A stretch of 64,000 bases of DNA from Setaria digitata (lineage: Eukaryota > Nematoda > Chromadorea > Rhabditida > Setariidae). Below, in pieces: positions 1-37,400 of this stretch; positions within the stretch are counted from its first letter, which is position 1; the number at the start of each line of letters is the position of its first letter. The position numbers were made by a program, and so were the translations under genes. The stretch spans positions 1 to 64,000 of the forward strand of contig RCAB01000269.1 of assembly GCA_003640385.1 (NCBI GenBank), read 5' to 3'. Under the pieces are notes generated by a model, which was not told the origin of the DNA, made no database searches, and worked only from the letters and a program-made list of their open reading frames with translations.

Positions 1-972
1 AAAAAAAAAATGCTTCAAGAATGCTAATTATATTGATTTTACTTGCCTTCGAAAAAATGAAATGTAAAAAGAGAAATTCAAAGGAAAAGAAAAAAGGGGT
101 GCGAAAAATAAGGTAAAGATAAGAAAAGCATGAGCAAAATGATAACATTCGGTTTCAATTTGTTAAGACTATTATCAGTAACAATTGTACCCCGTACTAA
201 AGACTGATCTCTTAACAGCAGTATCAGCTGTGAAACTGACATATATATTTTTTTTCCTGAGCATAGTAGATTGTAAATTCAACGTCTAGATCATTATTCA
301 TTGTGTAAGATCTGTTTGAATCAGAAATAATTTATGGAATTTTGCGTGCTTCAAATTATTTTTATAATAATAATTAATAAATTTCAGGTTAAATGGAAGT
401 AATAGCTATTAACTAGGAAAGTTTTTTTTTTTTAAATTTAAATTTAAAGCATGAATAAGTCTTAAATTTAATTTTTTGCTTTTTGCTTTTTCTTTTTTTT
501 TTTTTGATCTAGAAAAAAAAATTGGAAAATATATATTTGCTAATATTACCTGTAACATACACTGGCAGTTTCTCTCACATACTTTAAGATACTTTTCAAT
601 TAGTCAAAAAAGAAAACAGTTCAGAATAAAAGTTCGGTAATAAGCATTACCTGAAAGATGCAACTTTGCAGTGTCGTTTCTTTTGCATGAAAGAATTTAG
701 CAAAAATTTGGAATATTTAAATAGAATAATGATACTAATAACAATCAATCATCATCGTCATTAATAATAATAATAACAATTATCATTATTATTAATAATA
801 ACAATAATAATAATGATAACGAAGAATTGAAAAAAAAAAAAAAAGAGCCAGTGCTTGTGCATATATCAGTCAATGAGTAATTGCGAATGATGTTAGCTGT
901 TGGAAAAAAAAAAAGAAAAAAAAAGTAAAAATTAAGTAGCAATAATGATAATTGCGTAGATGAGATATTTTC

Positions 973-1079
973 ACGTGACTGTTACGTTAATATTTCACGT
1001 TAATCTATTCACTAAGAAGAAACGCATATAAATATCAATTAATAGTACAACGTGAATGATACTGACGTAACAATTACGT
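973..1079. promoter_or_regulatory. Cluster of six ACGT-core motifs
   Basis: ACGT occurs at 973, 984, 997, 1050, 1065 and 1076, including a CACGTG E-box, TTACGTT, CACGTT, AACGTG, GACGTA and TTACGTA. ACGT cores are bound by bHLH (CACGTG) and bZIP proteins. Such clustering is unexpected in so AT-rich a background, but binding is inference only. Confidence 0.3.
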
Positions 1080-1191
1080 ATCAATAGAAGCAGTAAGAAA
1101 GCTATGAAAAGAAGAGAAAGAAAGAATATAGAAAGCAAAAATAAATTTAAAAAAAAATTTTTTTTTTTTAATGATTTTCATTTTTCTTCTC

Positions 1192-1222
<31 letters not shown>

Positions 1223-1240
1223 TTTGATAAATTTTTATAA

Positions 1241-1246
1241 TTTATT
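1241..1246 (-). terminator. Candidate polyadenylation signal of rootletin
   Basis: AATAAA on the minus strand (TTTATT on plus), about 140 bases past the rootletin stop codon at 1384-1386. The hexamer is common by chance in DNA this AT-rich, so the assignment rests on position alone. Confidence 0.35.
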
Positions 1247-1383
1247 ACATTTAACATTCAAAAGAATGAAAAATATTAAAGAAAAAAGAAAAAAAAAAAA
1301 GAAAAAAAGAAGAAAGAGAAGGAAAAAGACAGGAAAGAGAGAATAGAGTGAAGAATTATATTCAACATCTTATCAATCAGTTA

Positions 1384-24943
<23,560 letters not shown>

Positions 24944-24984
24944 TGTGTATTGTTTTATTTTAGCAGTTCAGCTAAAATAAATAC
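24944..24984 (-). promoter_or_regulatory. Candidate trans-splice acceptor and short 5' leader of rootletin
   Basis: On minus, TTTATTTTAG ends at 24972, and 28 bases later comes the ATG at 24943. Nematode mRNAs often receive a spliced leader at such a site shortly before the start codon. An ordinary cis acceptor from an upstream non-coding exon is the alternative. Confidence 0.4.
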
Positions 24985-26219
24985 TTAATTTTAATTAAGA
25001 AATAATTTTCTCATTTCATCCGAACAACAACAGGATGAATAACGATGAATAATTTCAAATGTAAGCAGCGAATTCCACGTCTTTTTTTTTTTGATTAAAT
25101 AATTATTCTTATGACAAAGATATTAAGAATTTTGTGATAATTTGTGAATAATTTAAAATGATTTTAACAAAATTCCAAATCTCCATGTCCTAAATTTTAT
25201 TCGAATTTATGACAAAAAAATTTTTGAAAAGCAAAAAAAAGAAAAAAAACTGAAATTTATCATCAAGAAAATTTTTGTGACTAATACAAAAAGAAAATTG
25301 AAATTTGTGATTGAAGAAATAATTTTATAATACCAAAAAATCAATAAAAAAAAAAAAAGTGACTTTTTATTAATAATGCCAAAAAATGAAAAAACAGAAA
25401 CAAGAGCAAACAGCTCACTATTCCAATTCCAATTACAACCAATTCAAATACGAATTCCTAAATATACAGTAAGCTAATAGCAATACAATCAATTTATTTT
25501 CAATTTAAACCATTTCAAATATAAATTTTAGGATAGATTTGACTACATTTATTAATACAATACACATCGCATACCAAAAGTAAAATGGAAGCACGATCGG
25601 AGATGAATGTGGGCCAAATGGGTTGTAACATAGTTTTTATAAGCCATTAGAGATACTATTCAGAAATCGATATGCAAATTAGGCACTGATAAGAAAATAA
25701 GTAAGCAAAAAAAGGAGGAAAGAAAGAGACGAGAAAAAAAAAAAAACTATCTTATACATATGCAAATTAACCGATTCATCGATTCCGGTAGACAGAAAAG
25801 AAAGGATTGAAAAAGAACTGATACAACGGATAGTGGAAAAAATTTGCATTCAACTGGGTTGATTATATGTTTTGGAATTCCTGAATTGGCTTAAGAATTT
25901 GAAACAATTTAAACAACGGAATGTTGAATTAAAAATAGCAATTACTGATATGAAACACTGATTAAATGATAATCATAATGATCTGCATGGTGGAATGTAT
26001 GAATGGCTAAAATATGAACTGTAATATTAGGATAGTTTGATTTAAACAGTAATTATTACTTCTCAATCATAAACATTGGACATTTGTTTCCACTAGATTG
26101 TCTAATTTATCAATTATCATCATGACAAAAAAGAGAGAGAAAAAAAAAAAAAATTATCCCTTATGCCAAAAATTATATCTTTGGTATAATAATTGCAATT
26201 ATTACTTCGTACTTTTCAA

Positions 26220-26415
26220 TTGTTTAATTGTTTTTCTTGAAATTTTCAATAATACAGATTCAAAAAAAAAAAGAAAAGTGAAATCAGTCATATAGCATTA
26301 ATGGGAAAGAAATATTTNTTGTTTAATTGTTTTTCTTGAAATTTTCAATAATACAGATTCAAAAAAAAAGAAAAGTGAAATCAGTCATATAGCATTAATG
26401 GGAAAGAAATATTTC
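26220..26415. repeat. Direct duplication around a single N (assembly scar)
   Basis: About 97 bases ending at 26317 are repeated from 26319, differing mainly in an A-run length, with N at 26318. This is the same pattern as at 2820, 19552 and 24222. Confidence 0.85.
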
Positions 26416-28566
26416 AAAGCCGAATAGTCGTATAAATGTAATTTTTGGCGAATTTTCATAACAATGAACAGAATCAAAAAAATATACATATTCAATTTTA
26501 GAAGAAATTTGGAGAAAAACAGAAAGGAAGAATGAATGAAAAGATTTTATGAAGGAAAAGTAAGATGAAAAGTGTGAAATGAAATCGAATAAGATGCAAA
26601 AAGAAGAGAGAAAAAAAAAAAAAAAAAAATTCAACCAATACGCATCATCGAATGAATGGAATGGTTGTTGAAAATTGAAATGAGAAATTTCAAAAATGAG
26701 AAAGAGGGGCGTACTTTTAAAAATTTAAGTACGAAATGAAAATGAAGAAAAAAGAGCAAAAAAAAAAAAAAAAAAAAAGAAAAAAGAAAATGAAAAAAAA
26801 AAAAATTAAAAGAGAGAGAGAGGAAAAAAATTGAGCTAACTCAAAATAAAAAAAAATAAAAAGAAATACTTTCAATTTATTTATGTATGCTTATATTGGC
26901 ATAAATCTTCCATCATTTATACCTCTACAACTATTTTTAAAATGAAATAACAGCTGTTAAAAGTGAAAATGGAAGCAAAAAAGAAAAAAAAAAAGAAAAA
27001 CGACAAAAATGAAAAAGAAAATATTTAAATTCAAAAAAAATAGATGTCAGTTGGAATTTGATTCGCCTTGAAATGATGTTAGCAGCTGATGTACAACCAC
27101 AATGCCACTGTTCATTTTATTCAGTATTGAAAAAAAAAAAAAAAAGTAAGCAATTTGCAAATTTATGAATTAAATAAAAGCAGAGAGAAAATAAAAATTA
27201 AAAGCAACAAAATCCCTTGAAGATTTAATCATTTACAATAAATAGTATATATATATATATTTTTTTTTCAGTAAAACTTTGATATAAATTTGAATATGTT
27301 CTTTCTCAAATTCGAAAATTATTCCTTTTTCAAAAGAAAAAGAAGTCAAATTTGCCAATTTTATGCGAAAAATTATTCATGAATAAAATTGAAAAGAGAA
27401 AATTTTTCAGAAAATTGTTTTTTTTTTTTAATTAAATTATTTAGTGGAGAAAAAAAATAAAGACTATCTGATTAATATGTCAGTTTTTAACTAATCAAAT
27501 AACATTTGGTAAGCGTATATTCACTTACGCATTTTACGATTATAAAATTTTTACTTCTTTTTTAGGCGATTAAAGTGATAAAAGAATTTTTTTTTTCGCT
27601 TTTACTACCGGAAGCACATTAATATTGAAATAAAAGTTTTCGAAGTCCCAATTTCCTTCTTTTTTCTCTTGTTATTTTGGTTTTCTAGAATGTCGTATAG
27701 GAAGATGTAAAATTCCAGACTAATTAAACATTAAACAATACTTTTTCAGAGTACCGAAAAGTTATATGGACAAGAGATTAAACAAAAAAAAAAAAAGGAA
27801 AATATTTCTTTTTGGAAAATGTGCACTTTCTCAATTTTGATAAATAATTTTCTTTGCATTATTTGGAGTTAAAAAATAAGGGGAAAAAAAAAAAGGAGAA
27901 TTACAAAATGTTATCAAATTTGATTTTAATAATAAAAAAAAAAAAAAAGAAAAATTTATTTAATCTTAATAAATATCTTTAAAATGAAAATCGAAAATTT
28001 TAAAAAAGAAAGAAAAAAAGCGTATTTTAATATGGCTATCTAAAGATAATTATGGCTATAATTATGATTATAAGTTTTTGTGACAATAATGATATAATTA
28101 TATTGTTAATAGTAACAACAGTATTAAATACATGGTCCAGTTCTTCTCCACTTCATATTTCAAAATGCTATTTTTTTTTTTTTTTTTATAAAATAATTGC
28201 AAATATATTTTCGGGTATGGATGGTGTAGATATTATTTACGCGACAGTTTTTGTCTTCTTCTAATTTTTTAAAATTTCTTATCAACTATTTACCTGAACT
28301 ATTATTGCTTATCAAAATTTTTAGCTGTATTATCATCGTACAATTGCTACCTTTATCATTTTTTTTTTTTTAACTCGAGCATTTCATTATATGATTATCA
28401 TTTATTTGGAGAAGATGAGCAATTTCATGTTTTAATAATATATTGAATAAATGTACTTATGCATCATGGTAAATCCGATAATAGTAGGTAAAATATTAGT
28501 ATTTGTATAATTATAAGAGCAGAATACTTATATAATTATAAAAATACTAATACAGTTATTGTTTCC

Positions 28567-28642
28567 ATTATCATTATTATTCTTATTATCATTATTATTA
28601 TTATTATTCATTATTATTATTATTCATTATTATTATTAATTA

Positions 28643-28703
<61 letters not shown>
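28567..28703. repeat. ATT trinucleotide microsatellite
   Basis: Long interrupted (ATT)n array with occasional C interruptions in its left half, and a pure run of about 70 bases at the right end. Confidence 0.95.
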
Positions 28704-31228
28704 CTTCAACTGCTTTATCAAATTTTACACAATCATTGCTTATCCTTTTTTTTTTCACCTAAAAATTTCTGAATATTTTTGCACATACATTTATCACTTA
28801 TCGTCATCGTCGTTGTGCATTTTTCAAACGTTATTGTTATAGGAAAGAAAAATCGTACATAATTATAAATACTTGTTACAAATAATTGATTCGTCTAATT
28901 ATATGATTAAATATATAAATATCGGAATTGGTTTTTGAGCAACAATAAAATGTTCGTCAAAAAAAAAAAAAAAAAATAAAACTGGTTGGAATATTTTTAA
29001 TAGACAATAAAAATTCATCAAAATGTTCATTTTTTTTTAAAAAATTAGATTTTTGAAACTAAAAAATAGAAAGAAAAAGTGAGCGAGAAAATGAAGCTAA
29101 ATGGTTATCAATTATTTTGAGATAATGATCATATGCAACTTTTTTCTTCGACTGGTGAAGGTAGCCTAATTAGTGGTACTTCTTATCTTTGTCCTTGTAG
29201 GCTTTCTATTTTTTTTTTTTTTGCTTCGCTTTGGAAAATCATTAAAATTTTTTCTGCTATTTAGCATTTCTTTTTTCCGTAAAAATTTCTACTATTAGTG
29301 TCATTATGATAAGAATGAAAAGTTAAAAACATGTTATCAGCAAAATTTTTAAGACACATTTTTAAATTAGTAAAAATTTTCTTGCATGATAATAATAAGC
29401 CAAATACATTTCGCTTTTTCCATTATTATTTTAATTTTTTCACTTTTAAGTAATATGAGTAATTTTTAGCCAATGTTTATTCAATTTCATTTCATATTAA
29501 TTTATACAGATTCAATTAATTGGAAGCTAAAACAAAAAGGCATTTCAACTAATTCCAGCAAAAAATAAACAGAAAAGAAGGAAAAAAAAAAAGAAGAATA
29601 GGTTGAAGTCAACCATCATCATTACTAAAACCTTTATCAACTTCAATGCATCAAACATGAAAATAAGTTGTACTGATAAATGATTAATAATATGAATTAT
29701 TTTTTATTACCTGCTGGTTGATAATATCAGCGAATTAACTAACACCCTCTTGGAGAGAACTCTCTTTTTTTTTTTTTAAATCAAAATTACCCATACATTC
29801 TTTCCTTCTTTGCTTCATCAATTGCAAATTAAAATAGAACTATAATTATAATAACAATCATACAAATCTTCTTATCTTATCAATATTTTCAATTTTCTCT
29901 TCTTATCAAATGAATAAAATAGCCGAAAAATGTAATTTATGCAGCATACTTCTTCTTCTTCTTCTCTTTTTTGAAATGATTAAATTTGAAATTGAGTAAT
30001 TCTAGTTCAGTTTCATTAATTTAATTTTAGCTCGAAATTAAGTGATTTTTGGATTTTTAAATTTGTTCTGTAATTCCTCGTTTAGCAGTGAGTGCATTTT
30101 CATTTATTCCCTCTTAAAGTGTGTTTTGGAAAAATTACTGGCACAAAAGAATTGTAAATGAAAGAAAAAAAAAAAGAAAAAAGGAAGAGAAAACAACAAG
30201 AAGTAAAATGTATTTAAGACATAAAGCATTTATCAACATTTGATCGGATAAGTCAACAAAAACAGAATATTTTTTGTAGTGTTAAAATTCTCTGATTTGC
30301 AATATTCTAATGAAAACAGTATATGTTTCACGACTAATACATGTTAAAACATAGCAATATTGATTGCTTTCTTTTTTTTTTTTTTTTTTCTTTTTTTTAG
30401 AAATTAAACTAGAAATATTTGTTTAAGTTAGTGCTATGAATTTCAGAATTAGTCTAAAATTCATTATTTCATTACAATTATCAAAAATACCTCACTTTGC
30501 AATGCAATAATTGTAATTAGGTGTAATGGAAAATTTAAAAGCATTTTGAATTTTAAATTATATTTTTCAAATAAACTGTTATAGATTAGGCAAATATAAT
30601 ACAAAACTTTGGTTTATTTTGAAAATTTATGCATTAAAAAATTTTTGCTTTTTTTTTTTTTTTTTCCTTTATTATTGTAACTACTAATAGTTTTGTTTTG
30701 TTGTTTTTTTGTTTCGGTGTCAAAAATGTTAAATCACATTAAGGCATTAAACAGCGTCTAATTTTTTTCTTTCTTTTTTCTTTTTTTTTTTCTTGACTGA
30801 ATGAAATTTAACATCAATCAAATCAGTGAATCGTTTGTAATACATCACAATTCTGCATCTAAGATCTGAGAAATATATACAAGTCATAAGTTTATAAAAA
30901 ATAAAAATCAAAAAATACACACAAAAAAGTTCAATTTCAAGTTTCAAATGTATAACAAAAAAAAAAGGAAAAAAAAAAAGAGAAAAGAAAAGAAACTTAA
31001 CTTTACACTTTTGTTTCTTCTTTCTCTAATTTTTCAATATATTTTTTTGTTTTTGTTTTTGTTTCTCTTTTTAATTCTCATAGATGGAAAATTTCGTGGA
31101 ATGAGTTAAAATTCAAACTGACAGGTGGATTCAATTTTCTCGAATCTCGAAAGTCTCTAGCGCAATAACATTAAATGAAAATGGAAAGAATTGATGGAAA
31201 AGACTTCGTTTCATTTTATTCCAAAAGC

Positions 31229-31229
<1 letters not shown>

Positions 31230-31271
<42 letters not shown>

Positions 31272-31276
31272 AAGAG
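31230..31276. repeat. GA dinucleotide microsatellite
   Basis: (AG)n run grading into GGGAGAAAGAGACGG, just left of the 31.4-kb minisatellite. It accounts for the Ser-Leu repeat seen when the minus strand is translated. Confidence 0.9.
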
Positions 31277-31390
31277 ACGGGAAAGAGAGGAAGAGAACTT
31301 TTATAAAATATCATTGTATTTTTTTTTTTTTGTACTGAATGAAAATAATTGGAAGGAGCGAAAGATGAACTTTTCTGATGGAAAATAAAA

Positions 31391-31497
31391 CATCGCAATG
31401 ATCGAAGCGAGACGTCGCAATAGGCGAAGCGAGACGTCGCAATGAGCGAAGCGAGACGTCGCAATGATCGAAGCGAGACGTCGCAATGAGCGAAGGA
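31391..31497. repeat. 22-bp minisatellite, GC-richer than surroundings
   Basis: Nearly five tandem copies of a 22-base unit built around GAAGCGAGACGTCGCAAT. Copies differ mostly at two bases (ATGATCG, ATAGGCG, ATGAGCG). A diverged copy, TGACGTTGCAATAACTGAAG, lies at about 31540. Each unit carries the palindrome GACGTC. The period is not a multiple of three, so the open frame across it on minus is unlikely to be a gene. Confidence 0.9.
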
Positions 31498-34400
31498 AAT
31501 TGAGGAAAAATAAATGTGGTATTTATTGGCGAGAATTTGACGTTGCAATAACTGAAGAAAGAGTGTGTTTATGAAGATAATTTGACACGAAATAGAAAGG
31601 ATGAGAGGCATTTCTGTAAATGGATAATTAACGATGGATGAAAATGTTTTCAAAATGATTTTCCTCATGAAAATGCAAAAAATTTATGTAAAATATATTT
31701 TTCATTCTTTTTCTAATTCATTTAGCAAATTTAGACAACAACTACTCGAGTAATTAATAATAATTAAATCGAAATATTATTTTTTAAACTAAAAAAAAAA
31801 AAAAAAAAAAAAAAAAGTGAACTTATCCTGCAAGCAAACATTTCTGTTATTCGCAATAAAAGAAAAAAAAAACGATTAAAAACAATTGGTTGAAAAGAAA
31901 ATAAAAAATTTTTTTTTTTCTGCTCTTTATATATTTCATTTCCAATAATTATTCAGTAGATTGTCATTATTGTTGAGTGGAAAAAAAAAGTGACACAAAT
32001 GGAAACAAAAAAAAAAAAAACCATTAAATATGGGATGAAACAAAAAAAAAAAAAAACAAAAATTTCAAAATTTCTGCATTTTAATATAATATAATGATAA
32101 AAACTAACTACTTCATTATATTAAATAGTTGCAAAATTTACAAAAAAAAAAAATTTTTTTTTTTTCAATGCTTTTAGGAATAGGAGAAATGAATAAGAAT
32201 TTTTTCCAAATTTTTTTTTTCTTAATTTTGATTAAATCGTACACCATCGGGTTTCCAATTATCCAAGTTCACTTCACCGAAAACGATGCGAACAATAAAA
32301 TTAGTCGTAAAATTATTTTGCTTTGAGAATTTTGTATTCTTTCTTGTTTAACTATTTTTTTTTTTTTTAAGTAACCAAAATTCTTCATATTTCATCGGTT
32401 TTTAAAAATTTTTTAAAATTTGATTTTTTTTTTTTTTTGAGCTTCTTCTAAAATCAAAAAATGAACAAATTTTTCGAAGTTTTTTTCCTTCTCTTTTTTT
32501 TCAAATGCATCGAACTTTGCAAATTTTTAATCCTGTCAATTAGGAACAAAAAATTAACTAAAAATACTGATATCCGTTGACAAACAAGAAATTTATTAAA
32601 TGTAATTGGAAAAAAAAAAAATGCTTTTCGTATGCAAGAAATCCGGGAAAAATTCATTTTGTTGATTGAACTGCAACAGAAATTAGTTTTGAGTTATACA
32701 ATTTTGGATTTAAACGAAAAATTCAACTAATTACAGCGAATAAATTTCATTAATGAAATTACTTTAATTTTTCCGCCGAAAATACTAGAAATTTTAAATT
32801 TTCTTGCAATTTCTTCCACTTTTTTGTTCTTCAAAAATACCACTCTTCATTGCAACATTATAATGAATGTGTATAAAAATCGAAATCATTCAAAAATCTC
32901 TGCTCTTTTTTTTTTTTTTTTATAATTTTAAACTTTATTTTTCCTTCTTATTTTCTTGTTTCTGTTATTTTTGCAAAAGGCATACTATCGAAATGCTCTT
33001 TATAAGTGAAATAACTCAAGGGAGGAAAAAAAAAAGAAAAGAAAAGAAAAGAAAAGGAAAAAAGTTTAAAAAGTTGGTAGTTTGTCTTTTCGACAATTAA
33101 CATTTCTAAAGTACTGCAAAAATTATTTCGTCCTATACTTTTGCCTTTTTACGTTTTTTTTATTTTTTCTGATTTCTTTTCCTTTTTTTAAAAAAAAAAA
33201 AACAGATTAAAATATTTAAAAGTGTAAATTACTTTAATGTTCAAGTTTAAAGCCTTCTTCCTTTTTTTTTTTTTTTTTTTTGAAAAAATATTTCATCGAC
33301 AAATAACAAAACGAAAGTTATACCGGAAATCAACACTCAAATTTCTTCCTTTTCATTTTTATTCGGTTCACCATCAATTTCTTTTTTTTTTTCCATTTTA
33401 TCTTTAAAATTTTGAAATAGAAAAAAATTTAAAAAAAAGAAATCTGCAAACAATAGAGAAGAATAATTATTTCTTATTATTAACAAATGGCACATTCATT
33501 CTTCGTTATTCAATTCCATTTCCATTTCATTTCATTTCACTGCACTCCATTTTTGCAATTGTCAGTTTCTTGCGGGAAATTTTAAGTCAAAATGTTGCAA
33601 AAGTATATCTAGCAAAAGAAATTAAAATTTTTTTTTTTTTTTAACTTTTAGGAATAGATATTAAAGAAAAAAAGAATGAAAATTTTTTCTCAAAGAATAG
33701 ATGATATTGGGAAAAAAAAAGTAGTCGATTGAGAAGCGACTAACTTAGAAGAGAACAAAAACGTCTAGAAGCAAATAGATATTACTTAGGCCTTAGCACT
33801 AACATCGATTTTGTATATATTTATATATTTTTTCACATCCATAAAGACGGTGAAATTTATTTCACATTATTTGTGTGAATCAGTTGAAGTAAAATTTTGC
33901 AAAACAAAAACAAAAAAAAAAAAAAAGAAAATGGAAGAAAACAGAAATAAAAAAGAGAGAATTGAATTGCTTGCGAAGTAATAGAAACAAAAAAAAAGCA
34001 TTAATTGATAAATGGAAAAGAAGTAAAGTAGGAAATTAAAAATGGAAATGGTTAACTGAAAATAAATTACACCAAAAATGGACAAATGTTTGAGAGAGAA
34101 AAAAAAAGAAAGAAAAGAAATAGGGAAGAAAATAAAATAAAAAAAAAAAAGAGAAAATTATAAACAAGATTTATATTTTTTGTTAACGCAGACGAAAAAT
34201 TGATAAGTAATGGAATTAATAAATGAAATGAAAAAAGGAGCAGAAGAACAGAAAAAACGAGAATTGAATAATTGAATGAAACGAGAGAAATGATAAAACT
34301 AAAATGAAATGAAATAGTGAAAAAAAAAAAAAAAAAAAGAATGAAAAGGACAAGAATGAATAACTGTTTGTGTACATATTTTGGTAATTTATCTTTGCAT

Positions 34401-37400
34401 TTTTATCTCAAACAAAATTTCTGTTTGATTTAGGCTTTCTGTTTTTTCTTTTTTTTTTTTTTTTGTCGTCTTTTTTTTTGTAATTTTCTAAGAAAAATAT
34501 TTAATTTTTTTTTTTTTTTTTTTTTACACAAACAATAAATTAAAAAAAAAAAAAAAAGAGGAGAAAACGTATTTTTTTCTTTCTTTCTAGCCTTAATCTG
34601 TCAGTCATTTTTTCATTTTCTTTTTTTGATGTTTTAATTCAAAAGAAAAAAAAATCTATTCATTTGGAATTTATTTAATTAATGATTTCTTTCTTTTCTT
34701 TTAGAATAAAATAATCTTTAATCATTTGCTAAACAGTTGAAGAGTGAAACTATTGTATTAAGCTGGTAAGTTATAACAAAAAATGATGTTAGCTGATTAA
34801 AATGATAAAAAAAATTAATAATTTTTTTCATGGGAAAATGTTAATTAAAATAATTTGAGGTGATGCTCAAAGAATAAAGTATTAACAAAGTAGTAAAATA
34901 TGCGTGATAATAGAACTCGAGTATTTTAGTTAAAAATATGGCATAAATTAAAACAAGGCGAACGTTTGCATCTAGAATATTCCATGTAACTTAAAATTGT
35001 TTAAAAATCAGAGAACTTTTAAGTTTATTTAATTTTAATTTGAATTAAGTCACACATCGTAACATTCATCGGTGAGAGTAGGACTAATCTGAAATTTGTC
35101 CTCAAATAATTTCACAAAAGCTAACTTGATTTTGACATTAAAAAATTGCTGTTTTTACTTAAATAAAATGGGAAAAGTATAGGTAAAGAAAAAATAACTA
35201 AATTTTTGCTTCACTTACAGTTTATTAATTACTTTTTCTTAACTCAAAACAATGTTCAATACACTTCTTTTTTTTTTTTTTTTTTATTTATTTTTATTTT
35301 AGCTATATACAGAAAAGAAATAGTAAAATAAGCTCAAGAGAGGAGAAATTGAGACATAAGAATATGGCACAAAAGGCTAGGCCTTTATTACTGGTTAAAT
35401 CGATGACTTAGGCAGATGTGCGTGAGGCCTAGACATGGCAATAAAGCTAAATCGAAGCCACGAAATAGTAGTGAAAAAAATGAGAGATGAAAGATTGAAA
35501 AATATGTCGATTTTTTAGAATAAAGTAAGCCAAGTTTTTTTTTTTTTTTGCTTCTCTGAGGACATGACGATCGAAGAATTTAGTGCAAGAGATAGGAAGT
35601 GAAAGAATGCTTTATAGGAAATATAGCTAAAATAATAAAACTTTTATTTTTGTTAATTGAAAATTGTTTTAAAATAATTTTACTTACTTGCACCCATCTT
35701 CCTTCTTCATTTTTTTTTTTTATTAATTAAGCCTTTTATTATAAATAATGTGAAATGAAATTTCTTGGCTAGTAACCAAAATGAACAAAATAAAATGCTT
35801 TTTTCGAAGCAGAATTATTTATTCATTAAATATTTGCTTATTATAAAATTCTTCACAACTATTATTTTTCAAAAAAAAAGAAAGAAAAATAGAAATTCAA
35901 AAAAAAAAAAAAAGGAAAAAGAAACTGCGAAATAATAGATCTAAAAAGTAAGCAGATTAAAACCTCATAGCAAATAGTTCTTTTAAATTTCAAATTTTTA
36001 TATTTTCAAAATCTTGACAATAGTCCTTCTCTTCATTTCATTCTCAACCAGAGCAAGTTAGAGATGGGAAAAAATTATCCTCTTAACTATATCATACAAA
36101 AATGGAAATGATTAATTCAAATAAAAAGCGATAATTTAGTATTTATAAAATTTAATTTCGAAATTCAGTCAATTAAGTGTATTTATTTAACTGTGAAGTG
36201 TCGAAAAAGGCAAAAAAAATAAAAAATAAATAAATAAAAAGGTGGGGAAAAAAAAAAAAACTAAATGCTTCATTTTCCCGTCTCCAATTATCTGTACGAA
36301 ATTCATAGAAATTTCGTATTTTTTTTAATATGAAAATTTCTTTTTATTATTTGGCATTTTTATGATTCCGAAAATATTTTTAAGTTTTGTCCTTCACTCT
36401 TTTTTTTTTCTTGCTCAAGAAATACTTCGAAATTTAGCATTTCCTTGACATTTCTTTTGCCTTCCAATTAGTAAACAGCATTTTTTTTTTTTTTCATTTT
36501 CTCTTTTTTTCACTCGTAAAAATGAAATGAAAAATGTTTTTTTTTTTCTTTTTTTGTATTCGGCCACAAAGTTGGAAAAAAAAAGTTTTTTGGAGGAAAC
36601 GAAACAAAATTTTATTTTCTCATTTGAAATGCTAAATGAAATAAAAGGTATTTTTCATTATACTGTAAGCATATTCTCTTTTTGCCTTTTCGCTCCCACT
36701 TTTTTTAGCAAAATATCAAACTTGTAAGTTGTAAAAAAGTTTGGCAGCATATCATCTCAGCTTATCAACTTATCAGATAATAGTTAATTTGGGTATTTGA
36801 GTTGATAATCATTCCTTTTTGTTTAGTTCTGTTATGGTCTGTTATTTGATGCTTTACAATATAATCATATATATATATACATAGATGTGCAAATTATCGA
36901 TAAATGGAAAAAATATAATCACAAAAGTGATAACATAATATGCGAGATTGTTATATTTTAAATTGGTATGCGAAAATGTCAATAAATTATTATAGATGTG
37001 ATAAAATAGAGGAAGAAGAACGAAAATTTGTTAAATAAAACAAAAAGTAATTAAATTTTAAAAAATTTTCACATATTCATAATATTATCACGATAGTTAG
37101 CAACAACTGTCCCGCTCCCTTTTTTCTTGTCTGTTTCAAGTTTTATGTTTTTTTTTTTTCTTTTTATAATTTTGGAAACTTTTTTCTCGAACAAATTTGT
37201 GCAATTTTTGAAGTTTTACAACTTTTGCTTCCTTAACTTTTATGTTTATTCTTTCGTTTTTTTTTTAAGGTTTAGTGGCAAAAATCAAAGCAAGAGCGAA
37301 AAATTGAAAAAAGAAAAAGAAAAGATTTCAGGAAAAAAAAAACGAAGCGTTCTACAGGAAACATTTCACGATGCTATCAAAATGACTAGAGAAATCAAAA

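Larger units (their letters stand above)
1..1383. other. Downstream flank of rootletin, no gene seen
   Basis: AT-rich sequence with long A and T runs. Short open frames here are rich in Phe, Lys and Ile encoded by homopolymers and have no family features. It probably holds the rootletin 3' UTR at its right end. The only other structure I see is a cluster of ACGT motifs at 973-1079 and an ATA/AAT-rich patch at 760-820. Confidence 0.6.
24985..31200. other. Gene-free AT-rich stretch upstream of rootletin
   Basis: No frame here has convincing codon use, splice-compatible neighbours or a recognisable motif. It contains long A and T homopolymers, an ATT microsatellite and an assembly scar, listed separately. 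The rootletin promoter must lie at the left end; I looked for a DAF-19/RFX X-box in the first 700 bases and saw none. Confidence 0.6.

Noticed and set aside
1104..1346. 80-residue plus-strand frame
   Set aside because: Lys/Phe/Arg homopolymer translation of A and T runs only.
24944..25650. Search for a DAF-19/RFX X-box upstream of rootletin
   Set aside because: No sequence matching the paired half-site pattern was seen by eye; a matrix scan could still find a weak one.
31216..31668. 150-residue minus-strand open frame across the minisatellite
   Set aside because: It is produced by the 22-bp repeat and GA run; a second frame over the same repeat is also open, and there is no start context, domain or splice partner.
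35330..35480. Complex patch with GGCCTTTATT and GGTTAAATCG that might be a tRNA
   Set aside because: No acceptor, D, anticodon and T stems could be paired in the right spacing on either strand.
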